Below, piece after piece: positions 47,600 through 55,278 of a stretch of 64,000 nt of DNA. The notes below the pieces were generated by a model that saw only the letters and a program-made list of their open reading frames with translations, was not told the DNA's origin and made no database searches. This DNA comes from Rhizobium skierniewicense (GTDB lineage: Bacteria; Pseudomonadota; Alphaproteobacteria; Rhizobiales; Rhizobiaceae). How positions within the stretch are numbered: position 1 is the first letter of the stretch; every line of letters begins with the position of its first letter. The stretch is taken from the NCBI RefSeq assembly GCF_014196515.1, contig NZ_JACIDV010000006.1, forward strand, positions 186,001-250,000. Direction: 5' to 3'. The translations under genes were made by a program, and so were the position numbers.

Positions 47600-48103
47600 A
47601 TGTTTGTAAGAAGTGTAGCAACCGCAGTCGCCATTTTGCTGACCAGTGTCGGCATTGCCTCTGCACAGTCGCCCACGCGCATCCAGCAGTTCAATGCATG
47701 GGGTGCCTATTCGTACAAGTCGGGTAACAGCACCGTTTGCTATGCTCTCTCCATTCCAACCTCCAAGGAGCCGGCGAGCGTCGAGCACGGCGATATCTTC
47801 TTCATCGTCTCGCAGCGTCCTGGACAGAATATTTCTTACGAGCCACAGGCAATGGTAGGATACAGCCTTCGCGAAGGATCCAAGGTCAATGTGACCATCG
47901 ACAGCAAGACCTTCGTGATGTTTACCAAGGATAAGGCCGCATGGGTCGAAAATGCTGCAGAGGAGCCAGCGCTCGTTGCAGCGATGAAGGGCGGCAAGTC
48001 GATGACTGTAAAGGCCACATCCGCCCGCGGCACCGCCACCAGCTACGCCTACTCCCTTTCGGGAATTTCGGCTGCGCTGAAGCAGGTCGAAAGCTGTAAA
48101 TAG
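47600..48103 (+). CDS. Invasion-associated locus B (IalB) family protein
   Basis: Exported protein of 167 residues with a signal peptide (VATAVAILLTSVGIASA, cut before QSPT). It resembles IalB, first described in Bartonella and widespread in Rhizobiales: FNAWGAYSYKSGNSTVCYALSIPTSKEPA, FIVSQRPGQNISYEPQAMVGYSLREGS, WVENAAEEPALVAAMKGGKSMTVKATSARGT. Two cysteines (in TVCYA and ESCK) may form a disulfide. The role in free-living bacteria is unknown. AGGA precedes the ATG; a strong terminator follows. Confidence 0.85.
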   Translation: MFVRSVATAVAILLTSVGIASAQSPTRIQQFNAWGAYSYKSGNSTVCYALSIPTSKEPASVEHGDIFFIVSQRPGQNISYEPQAMVGYSLREGSKVNVTIDSKTFVMFTKDKAAWVENAAEEPALVAAMKGGKSMTVKATSARGTATSYAYSLSGISAALKQVESCK

Positions 48104-48125
48104 GCATAGCCGAAATGTGTCTTGT

Positions 48126-48158
48126 AATGGCCGGTCCTTGACCGGCCATTTGCGTTTT
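48126..48158 (+). terminator. Terminator after the IalB-like gene
   Basis: A perfect 10-bp stem AATGGCCGGT/ACCGGCCATT with a 5-nt loop is followed by TGCGTTTTT, 22 nt after the stop. Confidence 0.88.
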
Positions 48159-48301
48159 TGCTGCTTTGATGCTAAAGGCGCGTCAACAAGATAGGCGGAT
48201 GCGCGAAAAGCGCTTCGCCTTTGATTTTTCACCACATGCAGACCACAGTCCGCCGCTTTGTTTGCGCGGTTTCTCTCTGCAATGGCTGATGGGATGAAGC
48301 A

Positions 48302-49540
48302 ATGTCCGTACTGGAAGCAAGCGCCGGTCTGGTGATCAAGAAACCGATGGTTGCCAATATCGATCTGTTGGATGGCAAACCGTCATTGATCGGCATCACG
48401 CGCGAAGAGATGGCCGAAGCGCTGATGGATATCGGCGTGCCGCAGAAGCAGGCTAAAATGCGCGTCAGCCAGTTGTGGAACTGGCTTTACGTGCGCGGCG
48501 TCTCCGACTTCGACCACATGACCAATGTGGCCAAGGACCTGCGCGAAAAGCTGAAGACCCATTTCACCATCGCGCGCCCCGAAATTGTCGAGGAGCAGGT
48601 TTCCAACGATGGCACCCGCAAATGGCTGATGCGTTTTCCGCCGCGTGGCGCCGGCCGTCCTGTCGAAATCGAAACTGTTTACATTCCCGAAGAAGGTCGC
48701 GGTACCCTCTGCATTTCCAGCCAGGTTGGCTGCACGCTGACCTGTTCCTTCTGCCACACCGGAACGCAGCGTCTGGTGCGCAATCTAACGGCGGAAGAGA
48801 TTTTGGCGCAGCTTCTGGTCGCCCGTGATCGCCTTGGTGATTTTCCAGACCGCGAAGCGCCGCAGGGCACGATCATGCCAGCCGAAGGACGCAAGGTGTC
48901 CAACATCGTGATGATGGGTATGGGCGAGCCTCTCTACAACTTCGAGCATGTCAAAACAGCTTTGCTGATCGCGACCGATGGCGATGGCCTATCGCTCTCC
49001 AAGCGCCGCGTGACGCTGTCCACATCCGGTGTCGTGCCGGAAATCTTCCGAACCGGCGAAGAGATCGGCGTGATGCTGGCGATTTCGCTGCATGCCGTGC
49101 GCGACGAGTTGCGCGACATGCTGGTGCCGATCAACAAGAAATACCCGCTGAAAGAGCTGATCGACGCCTGCCGCAACTATCCCGGCGTGTCGAACGCCCG
49201 CCGCATCACCTTCGAATATGTGATGCTGAAGGACGTCAACGACAGTCTGGAAGACGCCAAGATGCTGACGCAGCTGTTGAAGGGCGTTCCCGCGAAAATC
49301 AATCTCATTCCGTTCAACCCATGGCCGGGCACCAACTATCAGTGTTCGGACTGGGAGCAGATCGAGAAGTTCGCCGATTTCATCAACCATGCGGGTTACG
49401 CCTCGCCGATCCGTACCCCGCGTGGGCGCGATATCCTGGCGGCATGCGGTCAGTTGAAATCGGAATCCGAGCGCATGCGCAAGACCGAGCGCATGGCATT
49501 CGAGGCGATGATGATCGCCAATCACGGCGCGGACGACTGA
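48302..49540 (+). CDS. rlmN: Dual-specificity 23S rRNA/tRNA adenine-C2 methyltransferase RlmN
   Basis: Radical SAM enzyme that methylates A2503 of 23S rRNA and A37 of some tRNAs. The protein has 412 residues. The cluster motif is CTLTCSFC with Cys144, Cys148 and Cys151. The catalytic cysteines are Cys137 in GTLCISS and Cys382 in AACGQL, which is methylated in the mechanism. [14 protein letters not shown] and [22 protein letters not shown] are typical. The N-terminus is about 20 residues longer than in E. coli. A CtrA-like site lies after the stop. Confidence 0.96.
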   Translation: MSVLEASAGLVIKKPMVANIDLLDGKPSLIGITREEMAEALMDIGVPQKQAKMRVSQLWNWLYVRGVSDFDHMTNVAKDLREKLKTHFTIARPEIVEEQVSNDGTRKWLMRFPPRGAGRPVEIETVYIPEEGRGTLCISSQVGCTLTCSFCHTGTQRLVRNLTAEEILAQLLVARDRLGDFPDREAPQGTIMPAEGRKVSNIVMMGMGEPLYNFEHVKTALLIATDGDGLSLSKRRVTLSTSGVVPEIFRTGEEIGVMLAISLHAVRDELRDMLVPINKKYPLKELIDACRNYPGVSNARRITFEYVMLKDVNDSLEDAKMLTQLLKGVPAKINLIPFNPWPGTNYQCSDWEQIEKFADFINHAGYASPIRTPRGRDILAACGQLKSESERMRKTERMAFEAMMIANHGADD

Positions 49541-49589
49541 CCAAAAAAAGAATTGATGGGTCTGTCAGGCTTCCCCGATTGATTTCGTT

Positions 49590-49604
49590 TTAACGCTTTC
49601 TTAA
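49590..49604. promoter_or_regulatory. CtrA-like TTAA-N7-TTAA site
   Basis: TTAA-CGCTTTC-TTAA at 49590-49604 fits the full CtrA consensus. It lies 39 nt upstream of the ABC binding-protein gene, in the 102-nt gap after rlmN. Its position close to the start would fit repression or activation near the promoter. Binding is inferred from the match only. Confidence 0.4.
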
Positions 49605-49642
49605 AGAGGGCCAGAAAAGCGAAACAACCGGAGGAATACCCC

Positions 49643-50596
49643 ATGCGCGCACTCGTTCTGGCGCTCGCCGCCGCAACCGCTCTTGCCCTGCCTGCGAAAG
49701 CGCAAGACGTGACCGTTGCCGTGACCGCAATCGTCGAACACCCGGCGCTGGATGCTGCGCGTGATGGCGTAAAGGCAGCACTTGCGGAAGCTGGCTACAA
49801 GGAAGGCGAAAATCTGAAATTCGTCTATCAGTCCGCACAGGGCAACCCCGGTACCGCGTCGCAGATCGCCCGCCAGTTCGTCGGCGACGCGCCTGACGTC
49901 ATCGTTCCGATTTCCACACCGTCTGCCCAGGCTGTCGTTGCCGCCACCCGCGATATTCCCATCGTCTTCACGGCCGTCTCCGATCCTGTGGGAGCCCAGC
50001 TGATCAAGTCCATGGAAAAGCCCGGCCGCAACGTGACGGGCCTTTCCGACAGGTTGCCGGTTGCCGAGCATCTGGCCCTGATCAAGGAAATCACGCCAAA
50101 CGCCAAAACCATCGGCTATATCTACAATTCTGCCGAGGCCAACTCTGTTTCGACGCTCGATCTTTTGAAGGCCGAAGCGGAAAAGGCAGACTTGATGGTC
50201 GTGGAATCCGTTGCCACGAAATCTGCCGAAGTGCAGGGTGCCACCCGCGCGCTAGTGGGCAAGGCCGACGTGATCTACGTTCCCACAGACAACACCATCG
50301 TCTCAGCCTTCGAAGCCGCTGCCGGTGTTGCGACAGAGGCCAAAATTCCACTGTTTGCCGCCGATACGGATTCCGTGGCGCGCGGTGCGATCGCGGCACT
50401 TGGCTTCAACTATTTTGACGTGGGCAAGCAAACCGGTGCCGTCGTCGTTCGCATCCTGAAGGGTGAAAAGCCCGGCGATATACCAGCGACCGTTGCCGTT
50501 GGCACCGATCTCGTTCTCAACAAAACGGCCGCTGCAAAGGCTGGCGTGACGTTTCCTGAGAGCGCAACAAAGCGCGCGACAAAGATCATCGAATGA
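49643..50596 (+). CDS. ABC transporter substrate-binding protein, TrpX-like
   Basis: Periplasmic binding protein of 317 residues of the ABC_sub_bind family (COG2984). Signal peptide ALVLALAAATALALPAKA, cut before QDVT. The fold is type 1 (Rossmann-like) with VAVTAIVEHPALDAARDGVKAALAEAGY, PIVFTAVSDPVGAQLI, NVTGLSDRLPVAEHL and YVPTDNTIVSAF. Gram-positive relatives import tryptophan (TrpXYZ), but in alphaproteobacteria the ligand is not known. GGAGGAA precedes the ATG. The permease and ATPase genes follow, separated by a palindromic repeat. Confidence 0.88.
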   Translation: MRALVLALAAATALALPAKAQDVTVAVTAIVEHPALDAARDGVKAALAEAGYKEGENLKFVYQSAQGNPGTASQIARQFVGDAPDVIVPISTPSAQAVVAATRDIPIVFTAVSDPVGAQLIKSMEKPGRNVTGLSDRLPVAEHLALIKEITPNAKTIGYIYNSAEANSVSTLDLLKAEAEKADLMVVESVATKSAEVQGATRALVGKADVIYVPTDNTIVSAFEAAAGVATEAKIPLFAADTDSVARGAIAALGFNYFDVGKQTGAVVVRILKGEKPGDIPATVAVGTDLVLNKTAAAKAGVTFPESATKRATKIIE

Positions 50597-50611
50597 AAGA
50601 CCATCTGCCCT

Positions 50612-50708
50612 CTCCATCATCCTCGGGCCTGTCCCGAGGATCTACCGGCGTTCAGTGACAGTTGAACGGCGCCAGATGCCCGGGACAGACCCGAGCGTGA
50701 CGAAGGAG
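50612..50708. repeat. Palindromic intergenic repeat inside the ABC operon
   Basis: Two inverted arms, TCATCCTCGGGCCTGTCCCGAG near 50617 and its near-complement CCCGGGACAGACCCGAG near 50679-50695, flank an inner imperfect palindrome (GGCGTTCA/TGAACGGC). The style is that of dispersed rhizobial intergenic mosaic repeats, and the sequence is unlike that of the element at 20801. It lies between the binding-protein and permease genes, where it could stabilise or tune the transcript. Confidence 0.65.
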
Positions 50709-50791
50709 AGATTGGCGGGCGAAATGGCAGTCTGACGACTGTTTCAATTGCAGCTCACTGCAAGGCGGGCGACAAATCAAGGACTTATCTC

Positions 50792-51673
50792 GTGAGCCAA
50801 ATCGCATTCTGGGGTGCCGTCGAACTGGGGCTGGTTTTCGCCTTCGTCGCTATCGGCGTTTATCTCGCATTCCGCGTGCTCGACTTTCCCGACCTGACCG
50901 TGGACGGTTCGTTTCCGCTGGGTGCTGCCGTGGCTGCGGTATTGATTGTCGCTGGTTTTAATCCATGGGTCGCAACAGGCATTGCCATGGTCGCGGGTGC
51001 GTCTGCCGGTCTGGTGACGGCAGTTCTGAACGTACGGTTCAAAATTCTTAATCTTCTCGCCTCGATCCTGACCATGATCGCGCTGTTTTCCGTGAACCTG
51101 CGCGTCATGGGCAAGCCGAATATCGCACTGCTCAATCAGGAAACAGTCATTGAACCCTTCTACGGGCTCGGGATCGCCGAATATCTGCTGCGTCCGCTCT
51201 TCGTCGGCGTGCTGGTGGTGATCGCCGTTATTCTCGTCTGGCGTTTTCTGGAAAGCGATGCGGGCCTTGCCATGCGCGCCACCGGTGCCAATGCCCGGAT
51301 GGCGCGGGCACAGGGCGTAAAGACCGGCAACCAGATCTATCTCGGCATGGCGCTCTCCAACGCGTTGGTCGCGCTTGGCGGCGCGCTGTTTGCCCAGACC
51401 AATGGGTTTGCCGATGTGACCGCCGGTGTCGGCACTATCGTCGTTGGCCTAGCCGCCGTTATCATCGGCGAGACGCTGTTCGGTTCACGCGGCATTCTGA
51501 TCGCCCTCATCGGCTGCGTGCTCGGTTCCATCGCCTATCGTCTGGCGATCCAGTTGGCTCTGTCCAGCGATGCACTTGGCCTGAAAGCCTCCGACCTCAA
51601 TTTCGTGACAGCCGTGCTGGTCGCCGTAGCACTCATTTTGCCGCGCCTGCGCCGTGGAGGAGCATCGTCATGA
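50792..51673 (+). CDS. ABC transporter permease, TrpY-like
   Basis: Inner-membrane permease of 293 residues with eight or so helices, of the branched-chain permease superfamily (COG4120). Features are GVYLAFRVLDFPDLTVDGSFPLGAAVAA, RVMGKPNIALLNQETV, AMRATGANARMARAQGVKTG and VVGLAAVIIGETLFGSRGI. The start is a GTG with AAGGA eight bases upstream. Its stop overlaps the ATPase start in ATGA. Confidence 0.9.
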   Translation: MSQIAFWGAVELGLVFAFVAIGVYLAFRVLDFPDLTVDGSFPLGAAVAAVLIVAGFNPWVATGIAMVAGASAGLVTAVLNVRFKILNLLASILTMIALFSVNLRVMGKPNIALLNQETVIEPFYGLGIAEYLLRPLFVGVLVVIAVILVWRFLESDAGLAMRATGANARMARAQGVKTGNQIYLGMALSNALVALGGALFAQTNGFADVTAGVGTIVVGLAAVIIGETLFGSRGILIALIGCVLGSIAYRLAIQLALSSDALGLKASDLNFVTAVLVAVALILPRLRRGGASS

Positions 51674-52464
51674 TTTCCCTGTCCAATATCGAGGTCGTCT
51701 TCGGACGCGGTACGCCGCTGCAAAAGCAGGCACTGGCCAAGATCGATCTGACCATTGAAGATGGCTCCTTCGTCACCGTCATCGGTTCCAATGGTGCTGG
51801 AAAGTCCACCCTGCTCGGCGTTCTCGCTGGCGATGTTTTGCCCACAGCGGGCAAAGTCACCATCGGCGACGTGGACGTGACGCGCAAACCAACGGCCAAC
51901 CGTGCCGGTCAGGTCGCCCGCGTGTTTCAGGACCCGCTGGCGGGCAGCTGTGGGGCACTGAGTATCGAAGAGAACCTCGCGCTTGCCGCAGCACGTGGCA
52001 AGACCCGGGGGCTTCTGCCTGCCCTTGGCAGCGGACGACGAGCGTTCTTCAAGGAGCGTATCGCGTCCCTCAACCTTGGTCTGGAAAACCGCCTGAAGGA
52101 CCGCATGGACCTTCTGTCCGGTGGCCAGCGTCAGGCCGTTTCACTGGTCATGGCCACTTTGGCCGGATCTGACGTCCTGCTGTTGGACGAACATACGGCG
52201 GCACTCGACCCCGGCATGGCTGAATTCGTCATGCAATTGACCCAGACGGTCGTCGAAGAGCGCAAGTTGACGACGCTGATGGTCACGCACTCCATGCGTC
52301 AGGCGCTGGATTACGGCAACCGCACCATTATGCTGCATGCGGGGGAAATCGTGCTGGATGTATCAGGTGAGAGCCGCAAGGGCTTGCAGGTTGAAGACCT
52401 GATCGAGATGTTCCGCAATATACGCGGCCAGACATTGGATGACGACGAATTGCTGATAGGTTAG
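51670..52464 (+). CDS. ABC transporter ATP-binding protein, TrpZ-like
   Basis: ABC ATPase of 264 residues (COG1101). Walker A GSNGAGKSTLLG, signature LSGGQRQAVSLVMAT, Walker B VLLLDEHTAALDP (His where most have Pro) and H-loop VTHSMRQAL. It completes the three-gene importer. No regulator is linked. The hairpin after it belongs mainly to the convergent fasciclin gene. Confidence 0.92.
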   Translation: MISLSNIEVVFGRGTPLQKQALAKIDLTIEDGSFVTVIGSNGAGKSTLLGVLAGDVLPTAGKVTIGDVDVTRKPTANRAGQVARVFQDPLAGSCGALSIEENLALAAARGKTRGLLPALGSGRRAFFKERIASLNLGLENRLKDRMDLLSGGQRQAVSLVMATLAGSDVLLLDEHTAALDPGMAEFVMQLTQTVVEERKLTTLMVTHSMRQALDYGNRTIMLHAGEIVLDVSGESRKGLQVEDLIEMFRNIRGQTLDDDELLIG

Positions 52465-52475
52465 AATCGCCATAG

Positions 52476-52512
52476 AAAAACGCCGTGCGCCTGGGGTAGC
52501 ACACGGCGTTTC
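52476..52512 (-). terminator. Terminator of the fasciclin gene, possibly bidirectional
   Basis: AACGCCGTG/CACGGCGTT forms a 9-bp stem with a 14-nt loop. On the minus strand it is followed by TTTCT after the paired TT, 15 nt past the fasciclin stop. On the plus strand it follows the ABC operon with a weaker tail. Confidence 0.75.
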
Positions 52513-52526
52513 ATTGCACCGAAAAA

Positions 52527-53084
52527 TTACATTTTCGGCAGCAGAACCTTGTCGATGACATGAATGACGCCGTTAGATTGCTTGACGTCCGCAATCGTGA
52601 CATCGGCTACGTTGCCGCTCTCGTCGGTCAGCGTGATCTTGTTCATGCTCTGCTTGGCTTTCAGAATGCAGCCACCGACCGTTTTCACATCATGTGTGCC
52701 GCCATCGTCCTTGATCATCTTTTCGATGGCTGTCGACATCGCGTCAGCAGCGACGACATGGCATGTCAGGATTTTGGTGAGCTTTGCCTTGTTCTCAGGC
52801 TTCAGAAGCGTTTCGACGGTGCCCTTTGGCAAAGCGGCAAACGCTTCATTGGTAGGAGCGAAAACGGTGAAAGGGCCTTTGCCCTGCAACGTTTCGACCA
52901 GACCGGCAGCCTTCACGGCAGCGACCAGCGTGGTGTGATCCTTGGAGTTCATGGCGTTTTCGACGATGTTCTTGTTTTCGGACATGGCGGCCCCACCCAC
53001 CATCGGGTTCTTGGCTTGGGCTGCGAATGCGACGGTCGAAACGGCTGCGGCTAGCGCGATCATGCGCAGGCTGGACTTCATCAT
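52527..53084 (-). CDS. Secreted fasciclin-domain protein
   Basis: The protein has 185 residues, with a signal peptide (LRMIALAAAVSTVAFAAQA, cut before KNPM) and one fasciclin (FAS1) domain. It has KDHTTLVAAVKAAGLVETLQGKGPFTVFAPTNEAFAALPKGTVETLL, then KLTKILTCHVV and NGVIHVIDKVLLPKM, the H1 and H2 blocks of the family. FAS1 domains mediate adhesion or ligand binding. The start was chosen from GAGGAG eight bases upstream. It lies directly after an ECF sigma/anti-sigma pair on the same strand but has its own upstream region of about 140 nt, with GTAACC (a -35 of some ECF sigma factors) at 53143-53148. Confidence 0.92.
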   Translation of the reverse strand: MMKSSLRMIALAAAVSTVAFAAQAKNPMVGGAAMSENKNIVENAMNSKDHTTLVAAVKAAGLVETLQGKGPFTVFAPTNEAFAALPKGTVETLLKPENKAKLTKILTCHVVAADAMSTAIEKMIKDDGGTHDVKTVGGCILKAKQSMNKITLTDESGNVADVTIADVKQSNGVIHVIDKVLLPKM

Positions 53085-53203
53085 GGCGTTTTCTCCTCTG
53101 GTTCCGCCAATCGCCACCGGCGTTTTTGCAGGTGACGTATCCGGTTACAGGGAGACTTACGGGTGATGTTCAGACGAAGTTTCAGCCGTGGTGGTTTTTT
53201 CTT

Positions 53204-53222
53204 AAAAAAATAACGATTTTTT
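53204..53222 (-). terminator. AT-only hairpin after the anti-sigma gene
   Basis: AAAAAAT/ATTTTTT pairs over 7 bp with a 4-nt loop and T-rich sequence next to it on the minus strand, 5 nt past the anti-sigma stop. It is weak, but it suggests that the fasciclin gene is transcribed separately. Confidence 0.35.
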
Positions 53223-53226
53223 AAAT

Positions 53227-53952
53227 TCAGAGCTGCCGCGTTGTCCCGCTAGCCAGAACCGGGCCGGTTGGTTTGCCAGTGGGTGAGCCTCCATAAGGCT
53301 CAAGGCTGACAGCCAGCGTCATGCCATCTTTAAGCTGGTCTCGCATCTTGACGGGAACGACCATTTCCGCGTCCTTGTGGGGATCGACCACGCCCAGCGA
53401 ATGCGGTGTTCCATCGGCATTCACCAGCCAGAGCTCAAGCGACTTTTGCTGATTTTCACCGGCGGCCATCGGCGTCAGGACCATTTTTCCCGAGTGCGCG
53501 TTGTAGGCAACCATCACCGCCATAGGAACATCCGGTGAGGACAGTTCGGCCATATAAGACATGCGTGTGGGTTGCTCAGGTGTCCGCACATTGAAAGCGC
53601 TGACGAGGACAACCAGTGCAGCGGCGGCACTGGCCATGGCTGTCATGCCGCGCCAGAATGCGAGCGAACTCCACAGCCCCGATATCGATGCTTTTGATTG
53701 ATGCGGTGTACCGAACAATCTCTTTTCTATCTTCGCCAATGTTGCGGCAGGCGGGGTGTCGGGTTCATAAGCACTGTTCAGGCCAGAGAAATGCGTCTCC
53801 CAGTTCTGTACCAGACGTGCAAACGCATCATCCGTCAGAATGCGCGTTTCGACCTTCTTGCGGTCAGTAAACGACAGTACGCCCAGAACATATTCTGCGG
53901 CAATCGCGTTATCGCGGGGGGCGTCCCCCTTATTTTGCTCGGATGCCGTCAT
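53227..53952 (-). CDS. RskA-like anti-sigma factor
   Basis: Membrane-spanning anti-sigma factor of 241 residues. The cytoplasmic N-terminal part (NAIAAEYVLGVLSFTDRKKVETRI, VQNWETHFSGLN) is the sigma-binding anti-sigma domain; it lacks the CxxC/His zinc motif of ZAS domains. One helix (MTAMASAAAALVVLVSAFNV) is followed by the periplasmic RskA domain, with MVAYNAHSGKMVLTPMAAGENQQKSLELWLVN. Its start overlaps the sigma factor stop in ATGA, the usual arrangement for cognate pairs. The signal that releases sigma is unknown. Confidence 0.9.
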   Translation of the reverse strand: MTASEQNKGDAPRDNAIAAEYVLGVLSFTDRKKVETRILTDDAFARLVQNWETHFSGLNSAYEPDTPPAATLAKIEKRLFGTPHQSKASISGLWSSLAFWRGMTAMASAAAALVVLVSAFNVRTPEQPTRMSYMAELSSPDVPMAVMVAYNAHSGKMVLTPMAAGENQQKSLELWLVNADGTPHSLGVVDPHKDAEMVVPVKMRDQLKDGMTLAVSLEPYGGSPTGKPTGPVLASGTTRQL

Positions 53953-54491
53953 CTCTCCATGCACTCTTTGAGTTTGATAAGGCTACGCCTCAACCATGTC
54001 CGCATCGTATTCAGGGGTACAGCGTAATGTTCTGCAAGCTCCAGATAGCTCATGCCATCCAGATATGCGCGCTTTACGGCATCTGCACGGGTGTCTTCCA
54101 GTTCCGCCAGACACAGGTCTATCGTCCGACCAGTGTCCTTGTTCAATGTCGCCTGTTCCGGGTCAGGTGAACCGTCAGTCAGATCAGGCACGTCATCCAG
54201 TTCACTCGCAACAGGTTTGCGCACGCGAATCATATCGATCGACTGATTGCGCGCAACCGTGGCCATCCAGCCTTCCGGCGTTCCTGCCATGGCCGAAAAC
54301 AAGTGCGCACGCTGCCAAATCTTGACGTAGACCTCTTGCAACGCCTCATCGGCGTCTGTCCGGTCTTTGAGTATACGCAGGCAGATGGAAAAAAGTTTCG
54401 GGCTCGTCTGTTTATAGAGCAAAACAAATGCATTGCGATCCGACAATGCAACGCGGCCGATTAAAGTACCAAGGTCTTCATGCCGCATCAT
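53949..54491 (-). CDS. ECF RNA polymerase sigma factor
   Basis: Group 4 sigma factor of 180 residues. Region 2 covers about residues 20-90 (YKQTSPKLFSICLRILKDRTDADEALQEVYVKIWQRAHLF, and ATVARNQSIDMIRVRK in 2.4). Region 4 is at 125-178 (AVKRAYLDGMSYLELAEHYAVPLNTMRTWLRRSLIKLKE). The sigma is coupled to the RskA-like anti-sigma, which puts it with the SigK/ECF19-like groups. It lies 35 nt after the LysE gene on the same strand, so it may be read through from there. No autoregulatory GTAACC box was seen in the short gap. Confidence 0.93.
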   Translation of the reverse strand: MMRHEDLGTLIGRVALSDRNAFVLLYKQTSPKLFSICLRILKDRTDADEALQEVYVKIWQRAHLFSAMAGTPEGWMATVARNQSIDMIRVRKPVASELDDVPDLTDGSPDPEQATLNKDTGRTIDLCLAELEDTRADAVKRAYLDGMSYLELAEHYAVPLNTMRTWLRRSLIKLKECMER

Positions 54492-54526
54492 GCCATCCCG
54501 CCAAAGCCCATAGGTACGCCATGCCG

Positions 54527-55174
54527 CTATTTAGCCTGAGCAAAGAAAATCTTGAAGGCGAAAAGCGAAAACACACCGGCAATCGTATAATCCAGCCCGC
54601 GCAGGACCTTGCGATTGCTTTGCAGCCAGCCTGAAAGCCGATCCGCAGCAATGACGATAGCGATGCCGATCGGTAACGCGACGATGATCGACCAGAGACC
54701 GAGGAAAATCAGCTTTCCTGTGACGTGGGGGTCGGAGGCGCTGACGAATTGCGGCAGGAACGTCATGAAGAAGATGATGACTTTCGGGTTGAGCAGATTG
54801 ACCCAGATACCGTTCAGCAGTGCAGACGTCAGCGAAGCCTCTGCCTTCTGCTCCTTCGGGCGCTCCATGACGAAATTCGAGCCTTTGCGGATGGCCTGAA
54901 TCGCCAGCCAGACGAGATAGGCCGCCCCACCCGTTTTCAAAACCAGAAAGGCCGTGGGAGACGCAACGATGAGGGCCGCAACGCCGAAGGCAACAAGCAT
55001 CGTATGCACTGTAATGCCGAGATTGGTGCCGACCAATGTCATGAAGCCGGACGCCCGACCTTCACGCAGGGACCGGCTGATCCACAGCGTCATGTCAGGA
55101 CCCGGCGTCACCGCCAACAACAGAATGGCGACGGTAAAGGCAATCAGGGTAGGCAGGCTGGGTATGAAATCCAC
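54527..55174 (-). CDS. LysE/RhtB family amino acid exporter
   Basis: Inner-membrane exporter of 215 residues and six helices. The RhtB/LysE signature is AVTPGPDMTLWISRSLREGRASGFMTLVGTNLGI. Later parts are YLVWLAIQAIRKG and NLLNPKVIIFFMTFLPQFV. The substrate is likely an amino acid such as homoserine, threonine or lysine, undetermined. The start is a GTG with a weak ribosome-binding site. It sits between the SDR gene and the ECF sigma gene, all on the minus strand. Confidence 0.9.
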   Translation of the reverse strand: MDFIPSLPTLIAFTVAILLLAVTPGPDMTLWISRSLREGRASGFMTLVGTNLGITVHTMLVAFGVAALIVASPTAFLVLKTGGAAYLVWLAIQAIRKGSNFVMERPKEQKAEASLTSALLNGIWVNLLNPKVIIFFMTFLPQFVSASDPHVTGKLIFLGLWSIIVALPIGIAIVIAADRLSGWLQSNRKVLRGLDYTIAGVFSLFAFKIFFAQAK

Positions 55175-55252
55175 GGCGGCACCACATTTTGGAAAGTTGG
55201 ATACGCGTTCATAACGCCGTTTCCAGAGCCTGCCAAGCCAGAGAAGGCAAGA

Positions 55253-55270
55253 CCGCGCCCGAAGGCGCGG
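55253..55270 (-). terminator. UUCG hairpin after the SDR gene
   Basis: On the minus strand CCGCGCC-TTCG-GGCGCGG forms a very stable UUCG tetraloop hairpin just after the SDR stop (8 nt away). The following TCTTGCC is only weakly T-rich. Confidence 0.5.
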
Positions 55271-55278
55271 CAGGTATA

